A DNA stretch of 64,000 bases from Schizochytrium sp. CCTCC M209059 (lineage: Eukaryota > Sar > Bigyra > Thraustochytrida > Thraustochytriidae). Location: contig KN805377.1 of the NCBI GenBank assembly GCA_000818945.1, positions 104,525 through 168,524 of the forward strand, written 5' to 3'. This document shows, in pieces, positions 7,570 to 16,344 of the stretch; the stretch's first letter is position 1, and each line of letters begins with the position of its first letter. Both the position numbers and the translations under genes were made by a program. The notes under the pieces were generated by a model, which did no database searches, was not told the origin of the DNA, and was given only the letters and a program-made list of their open reading frames with translations.

Positions 7570-10537
7570 GGCGGCCTTCTTGCTTGCTTTTACTTGTGCT
7601 GCTGCTCCTTCTTGCTTTGCTTGTGGCTTTGCTTCAACGTTTCGCTCGCTCGCTCGCTCGAACACACTACCACGCTATTGTCGTCCTCGGTGCCCGACTC
7701 GGTGCGCATACGCGAGACGTCGACCTCGAATTCGAGTCAGCCTCGTTCGGGGTTTGTTTGACCATTGTGCGTCACCTGGTCCCCTAGCTAGGCCCTAGGA
7801 AGCCCTATTAGCAAACGGCGGCTCGTCTTGACGACGTCATCGTTGCGATCGATCTGGGCACCCGACCGGATCAAAGCCAGATGCGGACGCCGTAATGCCT
7901 TGAAATGCCGGCAGAGCGATACAGCATGTCGCAGCTACCCGGCTGATTGTTGCTGTTGCGGTTGCTTGCTGCGTCGTGGTCGGCGAGTCACGTTGGCGGC
8001 GGGCCGTGCGTTGGCATGATTGCCCAGAAAGGCGGCGCTGACGCGAGGAAGAGCTCCATGTTGAAACGGAAAGTCGAGCTGCGCGCAACAGCGTATCAAA
8101 GTTGTCTCGTGTCATAAAAACAGCGTTCGCACAACACACATGCAAACAACCTCATCAACATACAAACAACCTCAACAATACTTTCTTGCGGCTGCGGCTG
8201 TAGGCCTAGCGAACAACCAGCGCGGCAGAGAAAAAGAAAAAAAATTCAAAGCGCTTTATCACACACACGCCCAAGTCCTGCTTATTGTGGCTCTTGCATT
8301 GTTGCTACGAGAGCTGTGGCCATGGGATCAAAGGTAAAATAGGATGGACCTACACGAAGCTGTCGATTGAATAAAATGGGATCAAGCTCCTCGGGCTCAT
8401 CTCCCTCTACTGCTGCTGCTCGTAGCTCGCCTTGATGTCAAACTTCGTTCGCAGCACAGCCACCACCACCACCACCACCACCAGGGGCTCATGTGGTGAG
8501 GGCTACAATATGCCCGAGGAGGAGATGCAGCAAGCAAAAGCAGAGCAGAGAACATATCAAGGTTGATCGCTCATCCTACCATGTCAGTACCTTCCTTTTT
8601 GCCTTCCTTCCATCGTTCGTTAAAACGCCGGCCACGGCCACGGCCTCGCCAGCACTGCATGCAATGCGAATGGTAAACCTCTTGCCACAAATGCAGAAGG
8701 ACCATTTTGCGCATGCGATGTGGGTTCAAGCGTTTCTCAACGCAAGGCCGTAGCCGACAGCGCATACCAAGTGCGTGCTGCGCTCCTTCCTTGCCTGCTT
8801 GCTGCACGCGCAAACTCAGCTGCAAAAAGCTCTCGCCGCAGTACAATGCAGTGCAGAGCAATGCAGGCGAAGCCGCCCCCCACGTCTCCGCCGCGCCGCG
8901 CCTCGCAGCTGCGCCGGTTGTGGTGCGGCATGCGGCGGCGGCGGTCAGTATGCAGAGAATAGAGGGTCCCAAGTCGTCCCACGCCGCAGCCGGCCGCTTT
9001 CACAAGTGGTGTTGGCACGCAAGAAGCAAAAGAAGCAGGTGCCGGGCGGCCGAGGCGCAGAGCAGGGTCAAGGCTGACCCGTTCCGCTGCGCTTCCCTGC
9101 GCAACGCGCGCGCGCCGGTTTCCCCGACGCGCCCCCGCAGTCGCCAGGACCCCTGCTTCCCTCGGGCCTTCCGCGCGCCGCGCACGCTTCCCGAATTCGC
9201 CGCCAGCCGGTGACCAGACGTCCGCGCTACCCCCGCGGAACCCGCGCGCAACAGCTGCGCACGCCCCGCCAGGACTCGCGCCCCCCTGCCTGCGCAGCCC
9301 GGGCGCCTTCGGGGGACACCGAGGAACTCGCTTCCTCCACGAGCGGCCTGGTTGCCCCGAGCCGGCCTCTTCCTCCCCAAACTTGTAGCAGATGCCATTC
9401 TCAATGCCTGGGTCCGGTGCGGCGGCGTGCGCCCGAGGCTTAGACAGGAACGCGGGGCAGTCGGTCGAAGCCACAACACCAGTTTCGGGGCGCCGACCCT
9501 TGAAATGACTGACTCCGTGTCAAGCCAGTGGCCGCTGCCCCTGCCAGCACCGCCGCCAGCCCCCGCCGCGGCACGGCCAGTCATCCTTCTCCCCAACGGC
9601 GTAGACGCCCCGGGGAACACCCAGAACGCCAGGTCTTCGCCGCCTCAGCTCAGATCCGCTCGCTCGCGCGCGTCGCGCTTTGTCACCAAAGCAGAGAGCA
9701 GCGGCTGCGCGCGGACCGGCTCGGAGCCGGTCCAGGCGGCGCCGGCCTCGACGCGTGTCGAAGGTCCATTGAAACATCGCAAACTTTCTGTCAGAAGGAA
9801 AGAAGAGGAGAGGACGGGAATGAATGAAGAAATGGATGAACGAATGGAAAAATGTATGGATGGGTGGAGGCGGCGTGCGAGACGAAGCGAGCTCCGCGGC
9901 CGCGGTAGGAAGCCGGCGGGAGGAAGGGAGGCAGCGAGGGAGGGCAGGCGTTGGGCGGCGGGACCTGCGCAGCTAGGACTTGCGGGGAGAGGAGAAGCGC
10001 CGCGGAAGCAGCCGCTTGCCGCGCCCTCCCCGGTGCGCCACCATCTTCGTTGCCTGATCCTTCTTTCTTTTCCTTTCGGGTTATTCGAGGAAGGCAGCCA
10101 GCAAGAAAGAAAGAAAATACCGGACAGCGAAACACAAAAACCCGCCAGTCGGGAGATGCGAGCGCAGGCGAGTAGTGTTATGTATATGGTAAGTAGACAA
10201 AGCGGGTTTGGCGCAGTGTAGACCGCGGATACTTGACTTGCTTCGAGGCGGGGAGGTAGGTTGCTGGCGGTTGTGGCGCATCGCCAGTGTTACTTTACTT
10301 GCAGGGAGGGCCGCAGAGGAAGGAGGATGGATCCTGGGCGCTGAGGCCGAGGCCGAGCAAAACCGCAACGAGACACAAGGATCCAAACACACAACTCAGA
10401 CGCGAAGCGAGCAACCTGCGACGCGACCAGCATAGCACACGCGCCAGCCTAGAGCAGCGCAGTACAGCACAGCACGCGACTTGCGAACAGCCGCAGCACC
10501 AAGTTCGAGACGGAGTAAGAGTAAAAGAAACAAGAAG
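7570..10537. other. Long GC-rich spacer without a supported gene
   Basis: Nearly 3 kb between the divergent DEAD-box and ornithine aminotransferase starts. Overlapping frames of 80-290 codons are open here on both strands, but they read as Ala/Arg/Pro/Ser-rich with no domain, start at non-ATG codons, or cover each other, as expected of high GC. Contains a CCA run near 8461-8483, a pyrimidine/purine tract near 10090-10115, and at 7836-7862 a short stretch decoding as VIVAIDLGT that then stops. Confidence 0.5.
8459..8484. repeat. (CCA)n run
   Basis: Eight to nine CCA units in the non-coding spacer. Confidence 0.85.
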
Positions 10538-11833
10538 ATGTTCTCCAAGCTCGCGCAGAGGACCGTGCCCCGGCACGCACGGAGGCTGTCCACCAAGCGG
10601 TCGGCGCAGGAGTGCATCGACCTTGAGATGAAGCACGGATGCCACAACTACAGCCCGATGCCCGCAGTGATCTCAAGCGCCAAGGGCGTCAAGATGACTA
10701 CCGTCGAGGGACGCACCATGTATGACTTCCTCAGCGCCTACAGCGCCGTCAACCAGGGCCACTGCCACCCCAAGATTATCGAGGCACTCACCTCGCAGGC
10801 CCAGACCCTCACCCTCACCTCGCGCGCATTCTACAACGACCAGCTCGGTGAGTACGAGGAGTACGTTAGCAAGCTCTTCGGCTACGACAAGGTCCTCCCC
10901 GCCAACTCCGGTGTCGAGGCCGGTGAGGCTGCCGTCAAGCTCGCCCGCCGCTGGGCCTACGCTGGCCCCAAGGGCGTCCCAGACAACCAGGCTGTCGTTC
11001 TCTTCGCCGAGAACAACTTCTGGGGCCGTACCATGTCGGCTATCTCGTCCAGCTCGGACCCTACCTCGTACAATAAGTTTGGTCCCTTCATGCCCGGCTT
11101 TGAGCTCATCCCCTACAACGACCTCAACGCCCTTGAGGAGAAGCTTAAGGCCAACCCCAACATTGCCGCCTACTACCTCGAGAACATTCAGGGCGAGGCT
11201 GGCGTCGTTGTCCCTGACGAGGGCTACCTCCAGGGCGTCCGCAAGCTCACCGAAAAGTACGGCGTGCTCATGATCTGTGACGAGATCCAGACCGGTCTCG
11301 CCCGTACTGGAAAGATGCTCGCTGGTGACCACGAGGGCATCCGCCCCGACATGGTTGTCCTCGGCAAGGCCCTCAGCGGCGGCACCATCCCTGTCTCGGC
11401 CGTCCTCGCCGACGACGAGGTCATGACCCTCATTAAGCCCGGTGAGCACGGCTCCACCTACGCTGGCTCCCCGCTCGCCTGCAAGGTCGCCAAGACCGCT
11501 CTCGAGGTCATTGTTGAGGAGGATCTTTGCGCCCGTGCCGAAAAGTACGGCAAGATCTTCCGCGATGAGCTCACCAAGCTTCAGGACGACATTGGCTCGG
11601 ACGTCATTGAGACCGTCCGCGGCAAGGGTCTCCTTAACGCCATGGTCATCAAACCCCAGGGTGACAAGGACGCCTCGACTCTCTGCTACGAGATGATGGA
11701 CCGCGGTCTCCTCGCCAAGCCAACACACGGCGACATTATCCGATTCGCGCCCCCGCTCGTCATCAACGACGAGGAGATGGCTGAGTGTCTTCAGATCATC
11801 CGTGACTCCACCTACGCCGTCTTCAAGAACTAA
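10538..11833 (+). CDS. OAT: Ornithine aminotransferase (mitochondrial)
   Basis: PLP-dependent class-III aminotransferase, 431 residues, converting ornithine plus 2-oxoglutarate to glutamate semialdehyde (and so pyrroline-5-carboxylate) plus glutamate. The ATG at 10538 gives MFSKLAQRTVPRHARRLS, a basic, Ser-containing leader that looks like a mitochondrial presequence. Recognisable blocks: HGCHNYSPMPAVISSAKG, DFLSAYSAVNQGHCHPKI, the PLP phosphate-binding NSGVEAGEAAVKLARRW, FAENNFWGRT, the PLP-ring Asp in MICDEIQTGLARTGK, and VVLGKALSGG with the Schiff-base lysine at about residue 277. EHGSTYAGSPLACKVA follows. Length matches the family. Third positions are almost all C or G with a narrow codon set, much more biased than neighbouring genes, which suggests strong expression. 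Confidence 0.96.
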   Translation: MFSKLAQRTVPRHARRLSTKRSAQECIDLEMKHGCHNYSPMPAVISSAKGVKMTTVEGRTMYDFLSAYSAVNQGHCHPKIIEALTSQAQTLTLTSRAFYNDQLGEYEEYVSKLFGYDKVLPANSGVEAGEAAVKLARRWAYAGPKGVPDNQAVVLFAENNFWGRTMSAISSSSDPTSYNKFGPFMPGFELIPYNDLNALEEKLKANPNIAAYYLENIQGEAGVVVPDEGYLQGVRKLTEKYGVLMICDEIQTGLARTGKMLAGDHEGIRPDMVVLGKALSGGTIPVSAVLADDEVMTLIKPGEHGSTYAGSPLACKVAKTALEVIVEEDLCARAEKYGKIFRDELTKLQDDIGSDVIETVRGKGLLNAMVIKPQGDKDASTLCYEMMDRGLLAKPTHGDIIRFAPPLVINDEEMAECLQIIRDSTYAVFKN

Positions 11834-12259
11834 GCACTGAATGATAATTTATCCGATTTTTGACTTGTTTTCAACCTGCCTGGGACAGTCAACCTTCCCA
11901 GACTCGGGCGCAATTTTGTGTTTTCTTTCCATTTGTGCTAAATGATTTTTTTGAGTCGACCGATATTTCGATGCAACCAATTATACGGAAAAGAAACAAA
12001 GAAAGATCCAGCTCTTCAAAACTGTCACGTCACAACTCTCGATCATCTTGATCAAGTTCTTACTCAAAAAGCTGTTACTATTCTCGATCATCTTCATCGG
12101 TTCTTTCCTTTTTCGTTTGCGCTGTGCATAAAATTCGAAAAAAATATCCCCATTTCTTTTTGTTACTTCCTTCCTTCTTTTCAATCTAAGACTGGCCGTG
12201 CGTAAACAAAGAAGGCGCGTTGGACCATCATCAGCGGCCTCGGCCTCAATGCCCAGGAC
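11834..12259. other. AT-richer 3' flank of OAT
   Basis: Lower-GC sequence after the OAT stop with T-rich stretches, presumably the 3' UTR and terminator region. No gene supported. Confidence 0.5.
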
Positions 12260-12829
12260 ATGTACGGTCGAATCGTCAACGCCGAACCTGGCAGCGTCGA
12301 AGTCGAAAAGCCCTCGATCAATGACACGCTGACGCGACTCTGCGATATCGTGACCGCGCTCGCAACCCTCTCATACCACTTGTACATGAGCAAGGTCGGC
12401 CGAAAACTCCTCCAGGCAGAGGAGGCCGCGCTCGGAAGGCTCAGAGATCTGACTTGCTCAAAGCTCAGGCTGGATGCGTCGAACAAAGTGAGCATCCGCG
12501 AAATGGGTCGCTCGTTTGACGCCGAACGCCTCTATGAGGATCTTCAAATGGAAATGCAATACACCCGCCAGGTCGACAAAATTCATATAAAAGACGTGGC
12601 GCGGCTAATTCAGTGGAATAAGCAAGATATCAAAACGCAAGCCGCCATGTCCAGCGGCGCAGCCGCCGCCGCGAAACACTTTTTCACGGTCGGCGCCGCG
12701 ATGGACGTCGCCCTGCTTTACAATAAAAGCCGCAAACCCCTGGAGGAGATCCTTCGCCAAGAAACTGCATTCGCGTCAAGCGAAGAGGTCACGAGCGCTT
12801 TCAGCCCGGTAGAGGCACCTTCGCGCTAA
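12260..12829 (+). CDS. Orphan ORF of unknown function, possibly a gene fragment
   Basis: A 189-residue frame from the ATG at 12260. The frame continues upstream to a TAA at about 12193 and reads coding-like there too (ending GLGLNAQD before the Met), so the true start or an upstream exon may be missing. The protein is mostly helical (LTRLCDIVTALATLSYHLYM; a charged EEAALGRLRDL), with a hydrophobic Ala-rich patch (AAAAAKHFFTVGAAMDVALL). I recognise no family. Codon third positions are GC-rich as in real genes here, which argues against a chance ORF. It is isolated between OAT and another orphan region. It could be a decayed gene or an exon of a gene I cannot assemble. Confidence 0.4.
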   Translation: MYGRIVNAEPGSVEVEKPSINDTLTRLCDIVTALATLSYHLYMSKVGRKLLQAEEAALGRLRDLTCSKLRLDASNKVSIREMGRSFDAERLYEDLQMEMQYTRQVDKIHIKDVARLIQWNKQDIKTQAAMSSGAAAAAKHFFTVGAAMDVALLYNKSRKPLEEILRQETAFASSEEVTSAFSPVEAPSR

Positions 12830-12850
12830 AACAACCACAGATCGGGTCTC

Positions 12851-13290
12851 GTGAATCATGTCAATAAGGTGCTCGACGCAGCACCGTTCAATGGAGTTAC
12901 CGCTGTGTGGTTTGGAGAAGAAAGCGAACGAGCAGGAAACCAGTTTTCGCGCGTCAAAATCTGCACGCTGGGTTCAGCTTGGCGAGATTCGGAGAAAAGT
13001 AAAACCAGGATTGCGATTGAGTTGCGTCCCATGTTTGATGAAAATAGTAAGGGACGCGAGACCCCATTGATGAAACCTACATTGTACAATTCGAGCAAGG
13101 CACCGAGTGCTTTGTGGATTCTGAGGGATATGGTGTATTCGCCGAGCAGGTAGGGTGCACGTTGGGGGAGTGGCGAGAACGAAACGGTGAAGTAGCTGTT
13201 CGATTCGACGACACAGGGGAAACCAAAAACATCCATATCGAAGACATTTCCGTCCGCATTCCCACCACAGAGCCTAACAATCAGCAATGA
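12851..13290 (+). pseudogene. Two overlapping ORF pieces, possibly a frameshifted small gene
   Basis: One frame (12851-13153, GTG start) reads through TAVWFGEESERAGNQF to ELRPMFDENS. A second frame, open from a TAA near 13047 to the stop at 13288-13290, reads DETYIVQFEQGTECFVDSEG and ends with VAVRFDDTGETKNIHIEDIS. Both pieces look like protein. The second resembles small Tudor/agenet-like beta modules in which a VRFDDGE-type strand pair is followed by an acidic turn. Switching frame near 13045-13065 would join them, either through a frameshift or through an undetected short intron (a GTAAGG is present there). Family unknown. Confidence 0.3.
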
Positions 13291-13530
13291 TAAAGGACGC
13301 TGCGCGGGGCGAACGTGGTCGGCGCAACGACGCCGACTGTCGCTCTGTCACTAATTCAGGGGTTGTTAAGGTAAAAAAAAAAATGTAGTCTCGCAATGGG
13401 AATGGGAAGCAAACAAACAAAAAAACCTGCGTGCGCTGCAGTCTGTGTTGTGTGGCTACCGACTCATACGTATATACGTACGTACACGAGTAACATCCTC
13501 TACATTCGCACATAAGAACACATCAACGGC

Positions 13531-15222
13531 ATGGCGCAAGACGATGAGCTGCGCACTGCGCTGCTCGAGGAGGGCGAGGTGAACGCTGGCGAGACTGCGG
13601 CCGACAGGCGCGGAGGCGGTGCCGGCGCTGATGGTGCTAGTGACAACGAGCGCAACGAAAGCGTCGCACCCCGCAACGGCAGCGAAGATGAGGCTCCCGG
13701 GGCCACGAGCTCTCGTGCCGAGACCAAGTCCACGACGTGGATACACGAGCTAGGCGAGATCCTGTACCTTGGAGTGGGGCTCTTTTTGGCGCGGGCAAGC
13801 TGGGTGGTCATCAAGACCACAGATACTTCGATCATCGGACATGTGTCGACCGAGGCCCTCGAGGCGAGCGCCGTGGCAGACCTCTGGATGTCGTCAACCG
13901 GCGTGCTGACCATGGGCGGCGTGCTGGGCGTCTTTGTGGGCCAGGCCGTGGGCGCAGGCAACTTTCGCCTTGCATCCATTTGGCTTCAAGTCAGTCTAGT
14001 TTCTCTCGTGCCCGTTGTGATCGTCGTCATGCTGCTTTGGTTCCTTACGGGACCAATTTTGCAAAGCATGGGCGTTGATGCCGCACTTATCCCGCAAGCA
14101 AGCTACTACGGCGCCGTCCTAGCGCTTGCCATTCCCGGGCGGACCGTGATGGGGCAATATTCTCAGTTTCTTTCGGCGCACGGCCGCGTCAAGCCAGAAG
14201 CCAATGTCTCTGTGTTTGCGGCGATCCTCAATCTTACGCTTGGGCTGACGCTTGTTCTTGGCATTCCTTTCAAAGGCTGGCAGGGCTTTGGTTTTGCTGC
14301 CTGCCCCTGGGTCACTACGGGCACAGAAACGATGCAGCTCGTTGTATTTTGGTTCTTTTATGGCTATCTCCAAAGCCTCCCCTCGCAGCTCGGCTGGGAG
14401 GGCTGGCATTTCGAGGAGGTGACCTGGGCGCGACTTCGCGAGTTTTTTCGGCTCTATGTCCCGGCCGTGCTCAGCTCATGCTCCGACTATTGGCGAATGA
14501 GCGTCATTGGCATCTTTGCCGCTACCCTTGGCAACACGGACCTTGCCGTTTTCAATGCCTCGTACCGCATTCTCTGGATGTCGCTCACCATCGTTGGATG
14601 TAAGTTTACATATACTTGGGAAAGACCGACACATGTACGGCATGGGACTTGCTCACTAACAATTTATGATTCTTTAAACCGGGAAACTTTCGCTTCTTCA
14701 TATGGTATCATTTTCACGTGCGCAGCACTTGGGTTTGCGGTGCGCGTCCGCCTGAGCACTTTTCTCGGTGCTGCAAACATTGCCAGTGCAAAATTGTCCG
14801 TGCATACAGGTATTGCCGTTACAATCACCATCCTAATGAGCATTGTTCTTGTAGTGTGCTTTGCGGTGCAGTACATTGCTCTCGTTTTCTCCAACGACCC
14901 AGAGGTCATTGATCTTTTCGAGAAATCCTCTGTGCCCATTGCGCTGACGCTTTTGATGATGAACCTTTCCGTGTTTTTAGAGCAGATTCCAGTGGCCATG
15001 GGTCAGACGCGCACTACGTTTTTTGCAGGGGTCGTTGGATCATGGGCGGGCCAGGTCCCATGCTCATACCTCTTTATCACGTTTTGGCGCCATGATCTGA
15101 CCGGACTTTACACGGGCGTTGCAACGGGATACTTTTTGTTGTGCGTAATTTTGGGCGTCATTATCTTCCGCACCGACTGGGATGCCGTCGTTCAGGACGC
15201 GCAGCGTCGCAATGCGACTTAA
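13531..15222 (+). CDS. MATE-family multidrug/toxin extrusion transporter
   Basis: Two exons, 13531-14599 and 14726-15222, give 521 residues. MATE proteins export organic cations or metabolites in exchange for H+ or Na+. After ~65 acidic Ser/Ala/Gly-rich residues, twelve hydrophobic helices begin near GEILYLGVGLFLARASWVV. MATE-like features include VFVGQAVGAGNFRLAS in the first half, LALAIPGRTVMGQYSQFLSA, and in the second half, once the intron is removed, VGSLGFAVRVRLSTFLGAAN. That last string matches the family's ...VR..NELGAGN consensus directly across the splice junction, which is the main proof of the intron. The gene end (TDWDAVVQDAQRR) is typical of plant and algal MATE tails. The substrate is unknown. 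Confidence 0.88.
   Translation: MAQDDELRTALLEEGEVNAGETAADRRGGGAGADGASDNERNESVAPRNGSEDEAPGATSSRAETKSTTWIHELGEILYLGVGLFLARASWVVIKTTDTSIIGHVSTEALEASAVADLWMSSTGVLTMGGVLGVFVGQAVGAGNFRLASIWLQVSLVSLVPVVIVVMLLWFLTGPILQSMGVDAALIPQASYYGAVLALAIPGRTVMGQYSQFLSAHGRVKPEANVSVFAAILNLTLGLTLVLGIPFKGWQGFGFAACPWVTTGTETMQLVVFWFFYGYLQSLPSQLGWEGWHFEEVTWARLREFFRLYVPAVLSSCSDYWRMSVIGIFAATLGNTDLAVFNASYRILWMSLTIVGCKFTYTWERPTHVRHGTCSLTIYDSLNRETFASSYGIIFTCAALGFAVRVRLSTFLGAANIASAKLSVHTGIAVTITILMSIVLVVCFAVQYIALVFSNDPEVIDLFEKSSVPIALTLLMMNLSVFLEQIPVAMGQTRTTFFAGVVGSWAGQVPCSYLFITFWRHDLTGLYTGVATGYFLLCVILGVIIFRTDWDAVVQDAQRRNAT
14600..14725 (+). other. GT-AG intron of MATE gene, length divisible by three and stop-free
   Basis: Donor GTAAGT at 14600, acceptor TGCGCAG ending at 14725, 126 bp. 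Retention adds 42 residues without shifting frame or stopping translation, so an automatic ORF call reads straight through. Removing it restores the conserved MATE motif exactly. Confidence 0.88.
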
Positions 15223-15425
15223 TCTCGCGCAGCAGCGCCACTTCATACATTGGGTTAAAATATATTCTGACTTGCACGACTTGCACAAGCAAATAAATCA
15301 TAACCGCCACCATCTCGCGTAAGATCTTGTCTATTGCGCACGAGGCGACCTCGCGAGCGCATTTCATTTACGAGAAGCATACGATTCTTGCGGATTGGCT
15401 TGGCTTGGCTTCTAGGCCTACCTTA
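15223..15425. other. Convergent 3' ends
   Basis: About 200 bp between the MATE stop and the stop of the minus-strand small gene; AT-richer, probably shared 3' UTR and termination sequence. Confidence 0.5.
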
Positions 15426-15653
15426 CTACGCCTGCTCGGCCGTCTGCGCCCTTGCGCTCTTCCTGGCGCCGTCCGCCAACAGCCGGTTCCAGCGCGCGAA
15501 GAAGCTCGCCTGCTCCCGCATGCTCTCGCAGAGGTCGTTGACGTCCTTCGCCTGGACCAGCACCTTTTCGAACAGCGTCGACACCGAGGTCACCACCGCC
15601 TCGGTCTCCCCCGCCAGCGCGTCCGCGTCCCGCTGCGCCTGCGCCGCGCTCAT
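15426..15653 (-). CDS. Small helical protein, possibly a DASH Dad1-like subunit
   Basis: 75 residues from the ATG at 15653 (MSAAQAQRDADA...); the frame is also open to an upstream non-ATG start at 15722. The core reads as one long amphipathic helix followed by a short hinge and a second helix: VVTSVSTLFEKVLVQAKDVN, then ASFFARWNRLLADG. The spacing of VL...DVN.L and a terminal F..W..L resembles small DASH/Dam1 kinetochore subunits such as Dad1, but identity is too weak to be sure, and other small coiled subunits (BLOC, BORC, prefoldin-like) are possible. It lies divergently from the UAP gene across 0.7 kb. Confident that it is coding, not what it is. Confidence 0.45.
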   Translation of the reverse strand: MSAAQAQRDADALAGETEAVVTSVSTLFEKVLVQAKDVNDLCESMREQASFFARWNRLLADGARKSARAQTAEQA

Positions 15654-16344
15654 CCTGCCGCCGCGCGTCGTTTTCGCGTTTGCCGATCTGCCGCGTGCGT
15701 CGACGACGGCGAGCTCCAGCAACCATTATTTCATTTCCTCCGTCGTCGTCGTTAGCGAGGAAAAACCCGCGCGCACGCAGGAGGCCCGCACGGCCGCGCG
15801 CTTGGAGGCGTCGAGGTCCCGCGCTCCGCAGCGGGGATGTCTGCGCGGGAAAGATCCACTCGCGCCAGGCTTCATTCGATCTCGCGCGGCCGCACGAGGC
15901 CGCTCGCGTCGAGACTGGATCCCGCAGAATCTGAGATAACCTGGACACACGCACACACACGCACGCATAAGCAAACACACGAGAGAGGCAAGCAAGGTGC
16001 AGTGCTTCCTGGACAGCTGGGCCGTGATGATTGTTGAGAGGCCGCGCCGGCTCAGGAGCGACCCAGAGAAGCAGACCGTGATCGCCGCGCGTCGCGTCGT
16101 GCTCCGGAGACGTGCCGCAGACGGAGGGAGGGAGCGAGGGAGAGCGACGCGAGTCCGGCCGCGTCGAGGTCCGTCGAGCCCGTCGAGGCGATACGAGCTG
16201 CACCTGGCTGCAGCTGGACGCCGGTAAAGCAAAAAGGCACGGGAGACCCGCGGACGGGAAGAAGAAAGTAGTAGAAGAAAGTAGTAGAAGAACAAGAACA
16301 AGGAGGGAAAGAGTCGGTGACCGCCAGCCAACTCCAGCGACATC
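15654..16344. other. Divergent promoter region
   Basis: Between the small helical gene (minus) and UAP (plus). No gene supported; frames here are GC-driven. A tandem CACACGCA stretch lies near 15950-15970, and an AAGTAGTAGAA duplication near 16265-16290 sits in the probable UAP 5' leader. Confidence 0.5.

Noticed and set aside
7112..7798. Pro-rich 228-codon plus-strand frame
   Set aside because: Antisense of the helicase RGG tract, which reads as poly-Pro in the opposite direction.
7836..7898. Possible Hsp70/actin-fold phosphate motif (VIVAIDLGT)
   Set aside because: Only nine residues match, the frame stops within 15 codons, and no downstream homology was found; probably chance.
9352..10221. 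289-codon plus-strand frame and overlapping minus frames in the 8.7-10.2 kb spacer
   Set aside because: Arg/Ala/Pro-rich low-complexity translation, start codon not conserved, mutually overlapping; typical of GC-rich noise.
10673..11728. 351-codon minus-strand frame opposite OAT
   Set aside because: Antisense shadow caused by strongly biased codons in OAT; no recognisable domain.
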